Shown: positions 28,923-38,097 of the stretch, one piece after another
Numbering within the stretch: position 1 is the stretch's first letter
Layout of the letters: each line of letters begins with the position of its first letter
Assembly: GCF_001468265.1 (NCBI RefSeq)
Contig: NZ_LNRZ01000002.1
Location: 124,001 to 188,000, forward strand
DNA from: Sphingopyxis sp. H050
GTDB taxonomy: Bacteria; Pseudomonadota; Alphaproteobacteria; Sphingomonadales; Sphingomonadaceae
Reading direction: 5' to 3'
Length of the DNA stretch: 64,000 bases
Notes under the pieces: model-generated
What the model was told of the DNA's origin: nothing
The model's database searches: none
Seen by the model: the letters and a program-made list of their open reading frames with translations, nothing else
Position numbers and translations under genes: made by a program

Positions 28923-29973
28923 TCGAGCGGATCGTCGCCGGCAGCTGGTTCGCCAGATTGTCGGGCAGCAAGCCGACCACCGCCGCCCGGGCATTCTGCC
29001 AGAAGGCCGAGAGCAGCAGCAGCGCTGAACCGATCACGAACGCCGTCAGTGCGACGTTGAGCTCGACCGCCCCGAACTCGCGGAACAGCTGGGTCATGGC
29101 GAACAGCACATAGGCGAGCGCCGAGACGAGCAAAGCGCGGCGGTCGATCGCCAGCGCGATCAGTCCAAAGCCGATATAGATGGCGACAACCAGCACCGCC
29201 GCGGCGCTGCCGATATTGTCGCCCTGCGTGACGCCGAGCAGGTGGAAGATCGGGTGGACGATCATCGGCGCGGCGAGCAGATGGAGCCAGAAGGCGACGT
29301 CGCTGCGGCGCGTCTGGCGCACGCGGTCGCTGCGGTCCCACCACATGGCGAGCGTGAAGACGCCGAGGCCGGCGATCAGCACGAGCACCATCGGCAATGT
29401 GCCGTCGGGGCTGGGGACGCCGGTGATCGCGAGGACGACCGCGACCGCGGTTGCGGCGAGCGCGGCGGTTCCGGCGGCGACGGTGATCGGCACCATAAAG
29501 CGCTTCCAGTGGAGCCAGGTCGCGGCGGCGGTGACGGCGGCGATAGCGCCGCCGACGATCGTCATCGTGGTCTCGCCGGGGCTGTTACCGAAAATATCCT
29601 CGCCATGCTTGACCAGAAACCCGATCATCGTCGCGCAGACGCCCGCCGAAAAGGCGAGGACCAGGACGATGCTGGGCAGCGCCATACGGCGCTGGCGGGT
29701 GAAATATTCGGCGAGGAACCAGGCCGAGCCCGCGACGAACGCGCCGGCGAGAGCCGGGTGGATCGACTCGCCGATCCAGCCGACCGCGACGAGCAGGATC
29801 ACCGCCGCGATGCTGACGAAAATATCGTTGAAGCCGGTGATAAGGCGGAAGGATTCTTCATCCGCCGCGGGGGCGGCGCGCACCGATGCGATATGCGACC
29901 GGAAAGCCGCGGCGGCCTCCGGCGTCAGCACCTTCGCATCGACCGCAGCTTGCAGGTCGGTTTCACTATACAT
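28900..29973 (-). CDS. Multi-pass membrane protein of unknown function
   Basis: Protein of 357 residues with a cytoplasmic N-terminal helical segment (MYSETDLQAAVDAKVLTPEA) like that in DUF2157-type proteins. About nine or ten hydrophobic helices follow, from about residue 52 to 340. Charged loops such as EYFTRQRRMA and WWDRSDRVRQTRRSD mark cytoplasmic sides. No transporter motif or catalytic residue is recognised. It is monocistronic and convergent with the DUF2794 gene. Confidence 0.75.
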   Translation of the reverse strand: MYSETDLQAAVDAKVLTPEAAAAFRSHIASVRAAPAADEESFRLITGFNDIFVSIAAVILLVAVGWIGESIHPALAGAFVAGSAWFLAEYFTRQRRMALPSIVLVLAFSAGVCATMIGFLVKHGEDIFGNSPGETTMTIVGGAIAAVTAAATWLHWKRFMVPITVAAGTAALAATAVAVVLAITGVPSPDGTLPMVLVLIAGLGVFTLAMWWDRSDRVRQTRRSDVAFWLHLLAAPMIVHPIFHLLGVTQGDNIGSAAAVLVVAIYIGFGLIALAIDRRALLVSALAYVLFAMTQLFREFGAVELNVALTAFVIGSALLLLSAFWQNARAAVVGLLPDNLANQLPATIRSINPQPAS

Positions 29974-30088
29974 CGGGGTCGTCCTTTATGTGACCGATCC
30001 CCTTGCCCCGCCGATGTTATGGCATTGGCGTATTGCTGTGTCAATACAGTGATGCGCCGCCGCCTTTTCCGACGGCGGCGCGACCAGA

Positions 30089-30991
30089 TCAGCCGAGCGC
30101 CTGCAGCGCGCGCATAACGATCATCGACTGTTCGCTGCCCGACTGCGGGACGATCTCGCCATTGCGGTCGATGATCTTTTCCCATGCGGCGGCGACGCCT
30201 TCGGGCGTGCGCTGGTCTTCGGGAAGCGCGACGCCGGGGGTCGCGGTGACATAGGCGGCGTGGAACGCGCCCGCGCCCGCGCCGACGATCATGTTGGTCG
30301 GCGCGTCCTCGCTGACGAGGTAAAGCGCGGCAGGAACGACATTCTCGGGCGTGAACTTCTCGAACAGTTCAGGCGGGAAAATGTCTTCGGTCATGCGCGT
30401 CCCCGCGACCGGCGCGATCGTGTTGCAGCGAATGTTATATTTTGCGCCTTCGAGGTGCAGCGTCTTGGTCAGCCCAGCAAGGCCCAGTTTCGCCGCGCCA
30501 TAATTGGCCTGGCCGAAATTGCCATAAAGGCCGGTCGACGAGGCGGTCATCAGGATGCGGCCATAGGCCTGCTCGCGCATGATGTCCCAGGCCGCCTTGG
30601 TGACGTTCGCGCTGCCCGACACATGAACCTTCAGCACCAGGTCGAAATCGGCGGGCTCCATCTTCGCGAAGCTCTTGTCGCGCAGGATGCCGGCGTTGTT
30701 GATGACGATGTGGACGCCGCCCCATTCTTCCTTGGCCTTGGCGACCATTTCGACCATCTGGTCATATTCGGTGACGCTGCCGCCGTTCGACATCGCGGTG
30801 CCCCCCGCGGCGCGGATTTCCTCGACGACCTGCAGCGCGGCGTCCGAATGGCCGGTGCCGTCGCGCGCGCCGCCGAGGTCGTTGACGACGACCTTCGCCC
30901 CGCGCCGCGCGAGTTCGAGCGCATAGGCGCGGCCAAGGCCGCCGCCCGCACCGGTCACGATCGCAACACGTCCGTCAAACTTGATGGTCAT
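30089..30991 (-). CDS. Short-chain dehydrogenase, (3R)-hydroxyacyl-CoA dehydrogenase-like
   Basis: NAD(P)-dependent oxidoreductase of 300 residues from the ATG at 30991. The cofactor motif is TGAGGGLG (13-20). VVVNDLGGARDGTGHSDAAL is the insertion characteristic of the dehydrogenase part of peroxisomal multifunctional enzyme 2 (HSD17B4). NNAGILRDKSF follows, then the catalytic Ser in MTASSTGLYGNFGQ and Tyr/Lys in NYGAAKLG. It probably acts in fatty-acid or steroid-type beta-oxidation; the substrate is unproven. Confidence 0.88.
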   Translation of the reverse strand: MTIKFDGRVAIVTGAGGGLGRAYALELARRGAKVVVNDLGGARDGTGHSDAALQVVEEIRAAGGTAMSNGGSVTEYDQMVEMVAKAKEEWGGVHIVINNAGILRDKSFAKMEPADFDLVLKVHVSGSANVTKAAWDIMREQAYGRILMTASSTGLYGNFGQANYGAAKLGLAGLTKTLHLEGAKYNIRCNTIAPVAGTRMTEDIFPPELFEKFTPENVVPAALYLVSEDAPTNMIVGAGAGAFHAAYVTATPGVALPEDQRTPEGVAAAWEKIIDRNGEIVPQSGSEQSMIVMRALQALG

Positions 30992-31107
30992 TATGGTCTC
31001 CCGGAAAAGGGCAAGCCGACGAAAGGTTGCCCGAAAAAACTGGACCGTCCTTAGCCGTTCGGGGCAGTCAGGCAAGCGCCGAGTGACCCGCGCAGATTGA
31101 AACGAAA

Positions 31108-31147
31108 ATGTCACGTGAATGACGTGCATTTGTAACAAATGCGTCAT
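31108..31147 (+). promoter_or_regulatory. Pho-box-like 11-bp repeat array before the porin gene
   Basis: Phased heptamers at 11-base intervals read ATGTCAC, ATGACGT, TTGTAAC and GCGTCAT (starts 31108, 31119, 31130, 31141). Three of the four fit the TGT-x-A core of PhoB sites. The array ends 40 bases before the porin ATG. The site is weaker than the one before pstS. Confidence 0.45.
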
Positions 31148-31186
31148 AGCAGCACCGTCAACGCCACCCTACGCAACGGAGCCCCC

Positions 31187-32554
31187 ATGCGATTCAACCT
31201 GCCCGCCGCCTTGCTGGCGACGACGATGCTCTGCCTGCCCGCCACCGCGCATGCACAGGCGATGACCGCGGAGGAAGCGGCCGACCTTCGGGCCGAACTC
31301 GCCGCGCTCAAGGCGCAGGTGAACACGCTGGAGGCGCGGCTCGACGCGGCGGAAGCGAAACCCGCCCCCGCGCCCGCACCGGTGCCGCCCACTGCTGCAC
31401 CCGCGCCCTCGGTCACCGCGAAGCCCGCGACCGAGATCGCCTGGAAGGGCGCGCCGGAGATCAAGACAGCCGACGGCTGGAGCTTCAAGCCGCGCGGCCG
31501 CATGCAGCTCGATGTCACCAGCATCGATACGCCGCCGGGCGTCACCGACGCGCGCGGCGGCGTCGGCACCGAGTTTCGGCGCCTGTTCCTGGGCGTCGAG
31601 GGCAAGATTCCGGGCGGCTTCGGCTATCGCGTCGAGGCCGATTTCGCCAACAGCTCGGTCGAACTAACCGATGTCTATATGACCTACGGCACGGGTCCGC
31701 TGACGATCACCGCGGGCCATCACAAGCCCTTCTGGTCGCTCGACGAACTGACCAGCGACCTGTTCACGACGTTGCTGGAACGCGCGGCCTTCACCCAGGC
31801 GTTCGGGTTCGAACGTCGCGTCGGCCTCTCGGCGCAGTATAAGGGCAAGGCGCTGCTGGTGCAGGGCGGGGTGTTCGGCGACAATGCCAACGATCTGATC
31901 AGCGACACCAACAATGCGGTCAGCTTCGACGGGCGGGTGATCTGGATGCCGAAATTCGGCGATACCCAGCTGCATCTTGGCGGGTCGGGGCACTGGCGCA
32001 ACATCAACGACGCGCCCGCGGTTCGCTATTCGCCGCGGCCGTTCATCCACACGACGAACGCCCGCCTCGTCGATACCGGGACGTTCAATGCGACCAGCGA
32101 GCGTGGGCTCGGCCTGGAAGCGGCCGCGCTGGCCGGGCCGTTCCATGTCGCGGGCGAAGCCTTCTGGCAGACCGCGCGGCGGCCCGGCCTCGCCGACCCG
32201 ACCTTCTTCGGCGGCTATGCCGAGGTCGGCTATGTGCTGACGCGCGGCGATGCGCGCGTTTACAAGGACGGCGCTTTCGATCGGCTCGCGCCCTCGCGGC
32301 CGATCAACGCCGGCGGCCCCGGCGCGATCGAGATCAACGCGCGCTACGACTATCTGGACCTCAACGACGCGGGGATCGTCGGCGGCCGGCAAAGGACGAT
32401 CGGCGTCTCGCTGGTGTGGGCGCCGATTTCCTACGTTCGCCTGATCGCCAATTATGGCCGCCTGACGTTCGACGACGCCGCGATCGGCACGCCGACCGGT
32501 GACCGCGACTATTCGGCCGATGCGTTCGGGCTGCGGACGCAGATCGACTTTTGA
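31187..32554 (+). CDS. Phosphate-selective porin (OprO/OprP family)
   Basis: Outer-membrane beta-barrel of 455 residues. It begins with a Sec signal peptide (ALLATTMLCLPATAHAQA), then a coiled-coil trimerisation segment (AADLRAELAALKAQVNTLEA), a Pro/Ala linker, and a barrel with alternating aromatic strands ending in the typical FGLRTQIDF terminal Phe. GVEGKIPGGFGYRVEADF and LTITAGHHKPFWSLDELTSD match the porin O/P family. A Pho-box-like array upstream and the nearby pst operon support a role in phosphate uptake across the outer membrane. The ATG at 31187 gives the signal peptide. Confidence 0.9.
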   Translation: MRFNLPAALLATTMLCLPATAHAQAMTAEEAADLRAELAALKAQVNTLEARLDAAEAKPAPAPAPVPPTAAPAPSVTAKPATEIAWKGAPEIKTADGWSFKPRGRMQLDVTSIDTPPGVTDARGGVGTEFRRLFLGVEGKIPGGFGYRVEADFANSSVELTDVYMTYGTGPLTITAGHHKPFWSLDELTSDLFTTLLERAAFTQAFGFERRVGLSAQYKGKALLVQGGVFGDNANDLISDTNNAVSFDGRVIWMPKFGDTQLHLGGSGHWRNINDAPAVRYSPRPFIHTTNARLVDTGTFNATSERGLGLEAAALAGPFHVAGEAFWQTARRPGLADPTFFGGYAEVGYVLTRGDARVYKDGAFDRLAPSRPINAGGPGAIEINARYDYLDLNDAGIVGGRQRTIGVSLVWAPISYVRLIANYGRLTFDDAAIGTPTGDRDYSADAFGLRTQIDF

Positions 32555-32592
32555 TGGGGTTGGGGTCCCGACGAGACCGCCCCACCTCATCC

Positions 32593-32800
32593 GTCATCCC
32601 GGCGAAGGCCGGGATCCGGCCCTATCGGAGTGACGCTACGGCAGCATCCCTGCCTTCGCCGGGACGACGAGGATAGAGGGCAGCTTCCGGCGCTCTCCAC
32701 TCTGACGTGATCCCCGGCGAATGCCGGGGTCCAGAGCGGCATGACGCTATGGTGGCTTGTTAATCCCTGGCCCCCGGCTTTCGCCGGGGATCAGGATCCG
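32593..32800. repeat. Two tandem palindromic repeats after the porin gene
   Basis: The first, about 32593-32670, has arms CATCCCGGCGAAGGCCGGGA and GCCTTCGCCGGGACGACG. The second, about 32708-32800, has arms GATCCCCGGCGAATGCCGGG and CCCCGGCTTTCGCCGGGGAT. They fill the 259-base gap between the convergent porin and phoB genes and belong to the same general palindrome class as 13521-13593. Confidence 0.7.
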
Positions 32801-32813
32801 GCAACCGCCGCCC

Positions 32814-33512
32814 TCAGATGCTCTTCCCCGCATCCAGCGCATAGCCCGCCGAGCGCACGGTGCGGATGATGTCCGCCGTGCCCGGCAGGTTGATCGCCTT
32901 GCGCAGGCGGCGGATATGGACGTCGACGGTGCGCAGTTCGATGTCGCTGTCCTGACCCCATACGCTGTCGAGCAGCTGCCCGCGCGAGAAGACGCGGCCC
33001 GGATGCTCCATGAAATGACGCAGCAGGCGGAATTCGGTCGGGCCCATCGCCACGATCTGGCCATTGCGCACCACCTTGTGCGCCACCGAGTCGAGCTCGA
33101 TGTCGGCATAGGCGAGCAGCTCGCCGGCGAGCGCGGGGCGCAGGCGGCGGAGCACCGCGGAGACGCGCGCGACCAGTTCGCGCGGGCTGAACGGCTTGGT
33201 CACATAATCGTCGGCGCCGGTTTCGAGGCCGCGGATGCGGTCCTCTTCCTCGCCGCGCGCGGTGAGCATGATGATGGGGACGTTCGCCGATTTGGGGTTG
33301 CGGCGCAGGCGCCGGCACACTTCGATGCCGGGCAGGCTCTCGATCATCCAGTCGAGCAGGACGATGTCGGGGACGCGCTCCTCGACCAGGATCAGCGCCT
33401 GTTCGCCGTCGGGGGTCTGCCGGACCGAAAAGCCTTCGCGCGCGAAATGCCAGACGATGAGTTCGGCGATCGCCTCGTCATCCTCGATGAGCAACAGGTC
33501 GGGCTGCGGCAT
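32814..33512 (-). CDS. phoB: Phosphate regulon response regulator
   Basis: OmpR-family regulator of 232 residues that activates the Pho regulon. The receiver has acidic residues in LLIEDDEAIAE, phospho-acceptor D54 in VLLDWMIESLPGIEV, Thr in IIMLTARGEEEDRI and Lys in DDYVTKPFSPRELVAR. The DLLLIEDDE N-terminus and LDWMIE motif are typical of PhoB. The winged-helix domain ends VDVHIRRLRKAIN...IRTVRSAGYAL. The gene overlaps the phoU stop by one base and is last in pstSCAB-phoU-phoB. No phoR gene lies beside it. Confidence 0.94.
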   Translation of the reverse strand: MPQPDLLLIEDDEAIAELIVWHFAREGFSVRQTPDGEQALILVEERVPDIVLLDWMIESLPGIEVCRRLRRNPKSANVPIIMLTARGEEEDRIRGLETGADDYVTKPFSPRELVARVSAVLRRLRPALAGELLAYADIELDSVAHKVVRNGQIVAMGPTEFRLLRHFMEHPGRVFSRGQLLDSVWGQDSDIELRTVDVHIRRLRKAINLPGTADIIRTVRSAGYALDAGKSI

Positions 33513-34231
33513 CAGCCTTGCTCCTGCTCCGCGGCGCCATCTTCTGGCTGCTCACCGCGTTCGCGTTCCTCCATATGGTCGCCGGTCACGACATAATAGA
33601 CCATCTCGGCGATGTTCGTGGCATGATCGCCCATGCGCTCCAGGTTCTTGGCGACGAACAGCAGGTGTGCGCTTTCCGAAATATGCTTCGGATTTTCCAT
33701 CATGAAGGTCACGAGCGTGCGAAAGATGCTGTTGTAGAAATCGTCGACATTCTTGTCGCGCACCGTCACCCGCACCGCGAGTTCGGCGTCGCGTGCGGCG
33801 AAGCTGTCGAGCGCGTCGTGGATCAGTTCGGCGACGATCGACGACATCGACATCAGCAGCGGAATCGCCTCGATCGATCGCGTCTGGTCCATCAGCGCCA
33901 CGCGCTTGGCGATATTCTTGGCATAATCGCCGATGCGCTCAACCACCGACACGATTTTCAGCGCCGCGATCATCTCGCGAAGATCGTCGGCCATCGGGGC
34001 GCGGAGCGCGATCGTCTGGACCGCAAGCTGTTCGACTTCGCTTTCGAGCGCGTCGATCTTTTTGTCGCCCTCGACGACCTGCGCCGCGAGATCGAGGTCG
34101 CCGCTATTCAGCGCGTTCATCGCCTGGAGCAGCGCCTGTTCGGCGCGCCCGCCCATCTCGCTGATCAGGCCGCGGAGGCGGTTCAGATCCTCGTCGAAGG
34201 CCTTGACGGTATGATCGTTGGTAACTGCCAT
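33512..34231 (-). CDS. phoU: Phosphate signalling protein PhoU
   Basis: Negative regulator that couples the Pst transporter to the PhoR/PhoB system, 239 residues. The helical PhoU repeats are visible: AFDEDLNRLRGLISEMGGRA, EQALLQAMNALNSGDLDLA, then the second half with RNLERMGDHATNIAEMVYYV-like metal-binding helix (here AKNLERMGDHATNIAE). VVERIGDYAKNIAKRVAL is the equivalent helix of the first half. The ATG at 34231 gives the family N-terminus. It is coupled to phoB and separated from pstB by a repeat. Confidence 0.95.
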   Translation of the reverse strand: MAVTNDHTVKAFDEDLNRLRGLISEMGGRAEQALLQAMNALNSGDLDLAAQVVEGDKKIDALESEVEQLAVQTIALRAPMADDLREMIAALKIVSVVERIGDYAKNIAKRVALMDQTRSIEAIPLLMSMSSIVAELIHDALDSFAARDAELAVRVTVRDKNVDDFYNSIFRTLVTFMMENPKHISESAHLLFVAKNLERMGDHATNIAEMVYYVVTGDHMEERERGEQPEDGAAEQEQG

Positions 34232-34286
34232 CTGCTTCGTCCTATCCTGGAGGCCGCTTTGGAAATCAGCGCCCAACCTTTTTCCT

Positions 34287-34390
34287 CGTCATCCTGAACT
34301 TGTTTCAGGATCCATGGTCGCCCCTCTCCATCGACGCCGCGCAACAGGATAGCGCGGGCCATGGATGCTGAAACAAGTTCAGCATGACGA
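34287..34390. repeat. Palindromic intergenic repeat, CTGAACTTGTTTCAG family (pst copy)
   Basis: The left arm is CATCCTGAACTTGTTTCAGG (then ATCCATGG) and the right arm CCATGGATGCTGAAACAAGT (then TCAGCATGACGA). These are inverted repeats over about 30 bases. It is a second copy of the repeat at 5389-5496 and separates phoU from pstB within the operon. Confidence 0.8.
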
Positions 34391-34410
34391 AGAGAGAGTA
34401 ACGGTGCGCA

Positions 34411-35193
34411 TCATCCATAGCGCCCCGTGATATAGTCCTTGGTGCGTTCCTGCTTCGGGTTGGTGAAGATGTCGGTGGTCTTGCCGTACTCGACCAGCGT
34501 CCCGAGGTGGAAAAAGGCGGTGCGCTGCGACACGCGGGCCGCTTGCTGCATATTGTGCGTCACGATCACGATCGCATATTTGCCGCGCAGTTCGTGGATC
34601 AGCTCCTCGATCTTCGCGGTCGCGATCGGGTCGAGCGCCGAGCAGGGCTCGTCCATCAGGATGACTTCGGGGTCGACCGCGATCGCGCGCGCGATGCACA
34701 GCCGCTGCTGCTGGCCGCCCGACAGCGCGGTGCCGCTTTCGGCCAGGCGGTCCTTGACCTCGTCCCACAGCCCGGCGCGGACCAGCGCGCGCTCGACGAT
34801 GACGTCGAGGTCGGCCTTGCCCGGGGCGAGCCCGTGGATGCGCGGACCATAGGCGACATTGTCATAGATCGACTTGGGAAAGGGGTTCGGCTTCTGGAAC
34901 ACCATGCCGACACGCGCGCGCAGCTGCACCACGTCCATCGACGGCGCATAGATATCCTCGCCGTCGAGCAGGATCGTGCCGGTGACGCGCGCGCTCGCGA
35001 CCGTGTCGTTCATCCGGTTCAGCGAGCGCAGGAAGGTCGACTTGCCGCAGCCTGACGGGCCGATGAAGGCGGTGACCAGGTCGGTGCCGACGTCGATCGA
35101 GACATCGTTGATCGCCTGCTTCTGCCCATAGAAGACATCGACGCCCTTGGCGGTCATCTTGGGGTCGGCGATGGTCAAATCATCTTGGGACAT
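34411..35193 (-). CDS. pstB: Phosphate ABC transporter, ATP-binding protein
   Basis: ATPase of the high-affinity phosphate importer, 260 residues. Walker A is [20 protein letters not shown], the Q-loop is [20 protein letters not shown], the ABC signature is [16 protein letters not shown], Walker B is [15 protein letters not shown], and the switch His is in [20 protein letters not shown] and SALDPIAT are PstB-specific. The start at 35193 lies 2 bases after the pstA stop. An in-frame ATG 12 codons further is an alternative. Confidence 0.97.
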   Translation of the reverse strand: MSQDDLTIADPKMTAKGVDVFYGQKQAINDVSIDVGTDLVTAFIGPSGCGKSTFLRSLNRMNDTVASARVTGTILLDGEDIYAPSMDVVQLRARVGMVFQKPNPFPKSIYDNVAYGPRIHGLAPGKADLDVIVERALVRAGLWDEVKDRLAESGTALSGGQQQRLCIARAIAVDPEVILMDEPCSALDPIATAKIEELIHELRGKYAIVIVTHNMQQAARVSQRTAFFHLGTLVEYGKTTDIFTNPKQERTKDYITGRYG

Positions 35194-35195
35194 GG

Positions 35196-36452
35196 TCACC
35201 AGCGTTTTTCGAATTTGTTGCGAAGATAGATCGCGAGCGCGTTCATCGACAGCAGCACGATGAGCAGCACGATGATCGCGGCGGAGGTTTTCTCGACAAA
35301 GCCCCGGTCGACTTCGTCCGACCAGAGGAAGATCTGCATCGGCAGCACGGTCGAGGGCGAACAGATGCCGCCCGGCACGTCGCCGATAAAGGCGCGCATC
35401 CCGACGAGGAGCAGCGGCGCGGTCTCGCCCAGCGCGCGCGCCATGCCGATGATCGTGCCGGTCAGGATGCCGGGGAGGGCGAGCGGCAGGACATGGTGGA
35501 ACACCACCTGCACCGGGCTGGCGCCGACGCCGAGCGCCGCGTCGCGGATCGACGGCGGCACCGCCTTGATCGCGTTGCGGCTGGCGATGACGATCACCGG
35601 CATCGTCATCAGCGCCAGCGTCAGCCCGCCGACGAGCGGGCTCGCCTGGCAGATACCGAACCAGTTGATGAACACCGCGAGCGCGAGCAGGCCGAAGATG
35701 ATCGAGGGCACCGCGGCGAGGTTGTTGATCGACACTTCGATCAGGTCGGTCCAGCGGTTCTTCGGCGCATATTCCTCCAGATAGAGCGCCGCGAGCACAC
35801 CGGTCGGAAAGGCGATCAGGAAGGCGATGAAGATCGTCAGCACCGATCCCTTCAAGGCACCCCAGATGCCCGCGACCGCCGGATCGGTCGCGTCGGCATT
35901 CTTGAAGAAGGGCCAATGAATACCGGTCGACAGCTTGCCGTCGCGCTGCAGTGCGTCGACCTTCGCCCCCAGCGCCCCCTTCGCGCCTTCCTTGGCCGCG
36001 ATGTCGACTTCGGACGAGGCGGGAAGGTGGAAGACCGTCTTGCCCTGCAGGATCGCGGGGTCGGCCTTGATTTCGGTCCGCACGTCCTTCCACGCATTTT
36101 CGCTGATCATCTTCGCGCCCTCGGCGCCCAGCGCCTCGTCGGCGGCAAAGGCGACGATGTCGGCGAGCCCCGCGTTGGCGATCGCCTGATCGGCGTCGGC
36201 ATCGCCGAGCCGCGAGGCGTCGACCGTCAGCGGCATCGCCTTGAAGTCGATCGGAACCTCGACATTGGTGTAGGTGAAGCCGCGCAGGCCGCCCCCGACC
36301 ATCACGAACAACAGGAAGGCGAGGAAAAAGCCCGAGAGCAGCACCGCGCCCAGCCCGAACAGCTTGAAGCGGCGCTCGGCGGCGTAGCGGCCCGCGATGC
36401 GTTTCTGCATCACGGCGCCTTTCCAGTCGGTCGGGGCGGTGTCCCTATTCAT
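35196..36452 (-). CDS. pstA: Phosphate ABC transporter permease PstA
   Basis: Inner-membrane permease of 418 residues. It has an extended N-terminal part (about 1-190; one TM at 30-52 and a periplasmic segment) seen in alphaproteobacterial PstA with a DUF3333-type domain. The permease core follows ([40 protein letters not shown]), and the EAA loop is [20 protein letters not shown]. It overlaps pstC by 8 bases and precedes pstB by 2, so the operon is tightly packed here. Confidence 0.94.
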   Translation of the reverse strand: MNRDTAPTDWKGAVMQKRIAGRYAAERRFKLFGLGAVLLSGFFLAFLLFVMVGGGLRGFTYTNVEVPIDFKAMPLTVDASRLGDADADQAIANAGLADIVAFAADEALGAEGAKMISENAWKDVRTEIKADPAILQGKTVFHLPASSEVDIAAKEGAKGALGAKVDALQRDGKLSTGIHWPFFKNADATDPAVAGIWGALKGSVLTIFIAFLIAFPTGVLAALYLEEYAPKNRWTDLIEVSINNLAAVPSIIFGLLALAVFINWFGICQASPLVGGLTLALMTMPVIVIASRNAIKAVPPSIRDAALGVGASPVQVVFHHVLPLALPGILTGTIIGMARALGETAPLLLVGMRAFIGDVPGGICSPSTVLPMQIFLWSDEVDRGFVEKTSAAIIVLLIVLLSMNALAIYLRNKFEKRW

Positions 36453-37821
36453 AAGCTTCGCGATACTTTTTGACGATGCGGAGCGCGACGATGTTGAGCA
36501 GCAGCGTCACGACGAACAGCACGAGGCCGAGCGCGAAGGCGGCGAGCGTCTTGGCGCTGTCGAATTCCTGGTCGCCGGTCAGCAGCTTGACGATCTGCGC
36601 GGTCACCGTGGTGACACTGGCGAAGGGGTTGGCGGTGAGGTTGGCGGAAAGCCCCGCGGCCATCACCACGATCATCGTCTCGCCGATCGCGCGGCTGACC
36701 GCCAGCAGGATGCCGCCCATCACGCCGGGCAGCGCGGCGGGGATCAGCACCTGGCGGATCGTCTCGTTCGGCGTCGCGCCGAGCGCCAGCGACCCGTCGC
36801 GCATCGCCTGCGGCACCGCGTTGATGCTGTCGTCGGCCATCGACGAGACGAAGGGGATGATCATCACCCCCATCACGATACCGGCGGCGAGCGCGCTTTC
36901 GGTCGAGGCATTGGGAACGCCCAGCATCACCGCGAACTCGCGCAGCGCCGGGGCCACCGTCAGCGCGGCGAAATAGCCGTAAACCACCGTCGGCACCCCA
37001 GCGAGGATCTCGAGGAGCGGCTTCACCCAGCGGCGCACGCGCGGCGCGGCATATTGGGTGAGGTACACCGCCGTCATCATGCCGATCGGAATCGCGACGA
37101 TCATCGCGATGATCGCGCCGATCAGCACTGTGCCCCAGAACAGCGGGATGCCGCCGAAGGTGCCGGGCTGCGGCGCGCCGCTCGTCGGCGCCCATGTCGT
37201 CCCGAACAACAACTCGGCGGGCGAAACGAGGCGGAAGAAGCGGATCGATTCGAACAGCAGCGACAGCACGATGCCGAAGGTCGTCAGGATCGCGACGAGC
37301 GAGGCGAGCAGCAGCAGCGCCATGACGATCTTCTCGACCCGCGTCCGCGCGCGGAAATCGGGCCTGATCCGCGTGAAGGCGTAGAGCCCGCCCGCCAGCG
37401 CCAGCGCCAGCATCGCGGCGATGCCGATCCACGCATAGAAATGCGTCGCTTGCGTGTAGGGCTTGACCAGCGGCGCCGCGGCGGGAATCCGCACCGCGGC
37501 CTGCGCCCCCTGCGCGACGCTCCGCGCGTCGGACAGGATCGCCCCGCGCTCGAAGCCGAAGGCGGGCAGGCCCTGCGCCGCCTCGCTCGCGAGCACGCTG
37601 TTGGTGATGAGGCCCGGCGACACCGCCGACCACACGGCGAGGAAGATCGCGGCGGGCGCGAACAGCCACAGCGCGACGTACCAGCCATGATATTGCGGGC
37701 GCGAATGCAGCTTGGCGCCCGCGCGGCCCGCCAGCATCAGCGAGCGCGCCCGGCCGGCGAGCCAGCCGATCAGGGCAAGCCCCGCGATCAGCAGCAGTAA
37801 GGCGGCGGCGTTGAAAGTCAC
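36445..37821 (-). CDS. pstC: Phosphate ABC transporter permease PstC
   Basis: Partner permease of PstA, 458 residues, starting at GTG (37821). The N-terminal half carries extra membrane helices and a periplasmic part; the C-terminal half is the binding-protein-dependent transport domain (AIIAMIVAIPIGMMTAVYLT; LLEILAGVPTVVYGYFAALT; EAA loop LGATPNETIRQVLIPAALPG). It is separated from pstS by 276 bases that contain a terminator-like hairpin and a palindromic repeat, so pstC may need read-through or its own promoter. Confidence 0.94.
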   Translation of the reverse strand: MTFNAAALLLLIAGLALIGWLAGRARSLMLAGRAGAKLHSRPQYHGWYVALWLFAPAAIFLAVWSAVSPGLITNSVLASEAAQGLPAFGFERGAILSDARSVAQGAQAAVRIPAAAPLVKPYTQATHFYAWIGIAAMLALALAGGLYAFTRIRPDFRARTRVEKIVMALLLLASLVAILTTFGIVLSLLFESIRFFRLVSPAELLFGTTWAPTSGAPQPGTFGGIPLFWGTVLIGAIIAMIVAIPIGMMTAVYLTQYAAPRVRRWVKPLLEILAGVPTVVYGYFAALTVAPALREFAVMLGVPNASTESALAAGIVMGVMIIPFVSSMADDSINAVPQAMRDGSLALGATPNETIRQVLIPAALPGVMGGILLAVSRAIGETMIVVMAAGLSANLTANPFASVTTVTAQIVKLLTGDQEFDSAKTLAAFALGLVLFVVTLLLNIVALRIVKKYREAYE

Positions 37822-37928
37822 TGTGTCCCCTGTTGTCGCTTGCGCGTCATCGCGTCCGACCCAAAGCCGGTCGGCATGGCAGTTTGATGACTCTTGTCAC
37901 AATTTACAGCCGCATCGGGCGCTTTAAT

Positions 37929-38013
37929 TCCGCTCGTGTCGAGCGAAGTCGAGACACCCATCGATCTTGCGCAATCCTGTGGGGCATCTCGACTTCGCTC
38001 GATGCGAACGGAG
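37929..38013. repeat. Palindromic repeat with CGAGCGAAGTCGAGA arms (pst copy)
   Basis: Left arm CGCTCGTGTCGAGCGAAGTC (then GAGACAC) and right arm CATCTCGACTTCGCTCGATG (then CGAACGG) are inverted repeats around about 30 bases. A second member is at 58280-58363, and a half-like trace (CGTTCGCTCGATGCGAACGG) at 2876-2895. This copy lies between pstS and pstC. Confidence 0.75.
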
Positions 38014-38038
38014 AAGGGATGGCCCGGGCAGGATATGC

Positions 38039-38085
38039 AAAAAACGGCGGCCGGGGGAGGGGGATGTGGGCCCCTTCCTCCGGCC
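38039..38085 (-). terminator. Terminator-like hairpin after pstS
   Basis: Read on the minus strand, a GC stem of about 15 base pairs (GGCCGGAGGAAGGGG with CCCCTCCCCCGGCC, with minor mismatch) is followed by CGCCG and a run of six U. It begins 13 bases after the pstS stop and would cut most transcripts before pstC, giving the usual excess of PstS. Confidence 0.65.
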
Positions 38086-38097
38086 ACCGGCGGGGGG

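Noticed and set aside
37875..37912. Third Pho box before pstC (TTGTGAC / GTCATC on the minus strand)
   Set aside because: Only two partial units and the 11-base phasing is not kept.
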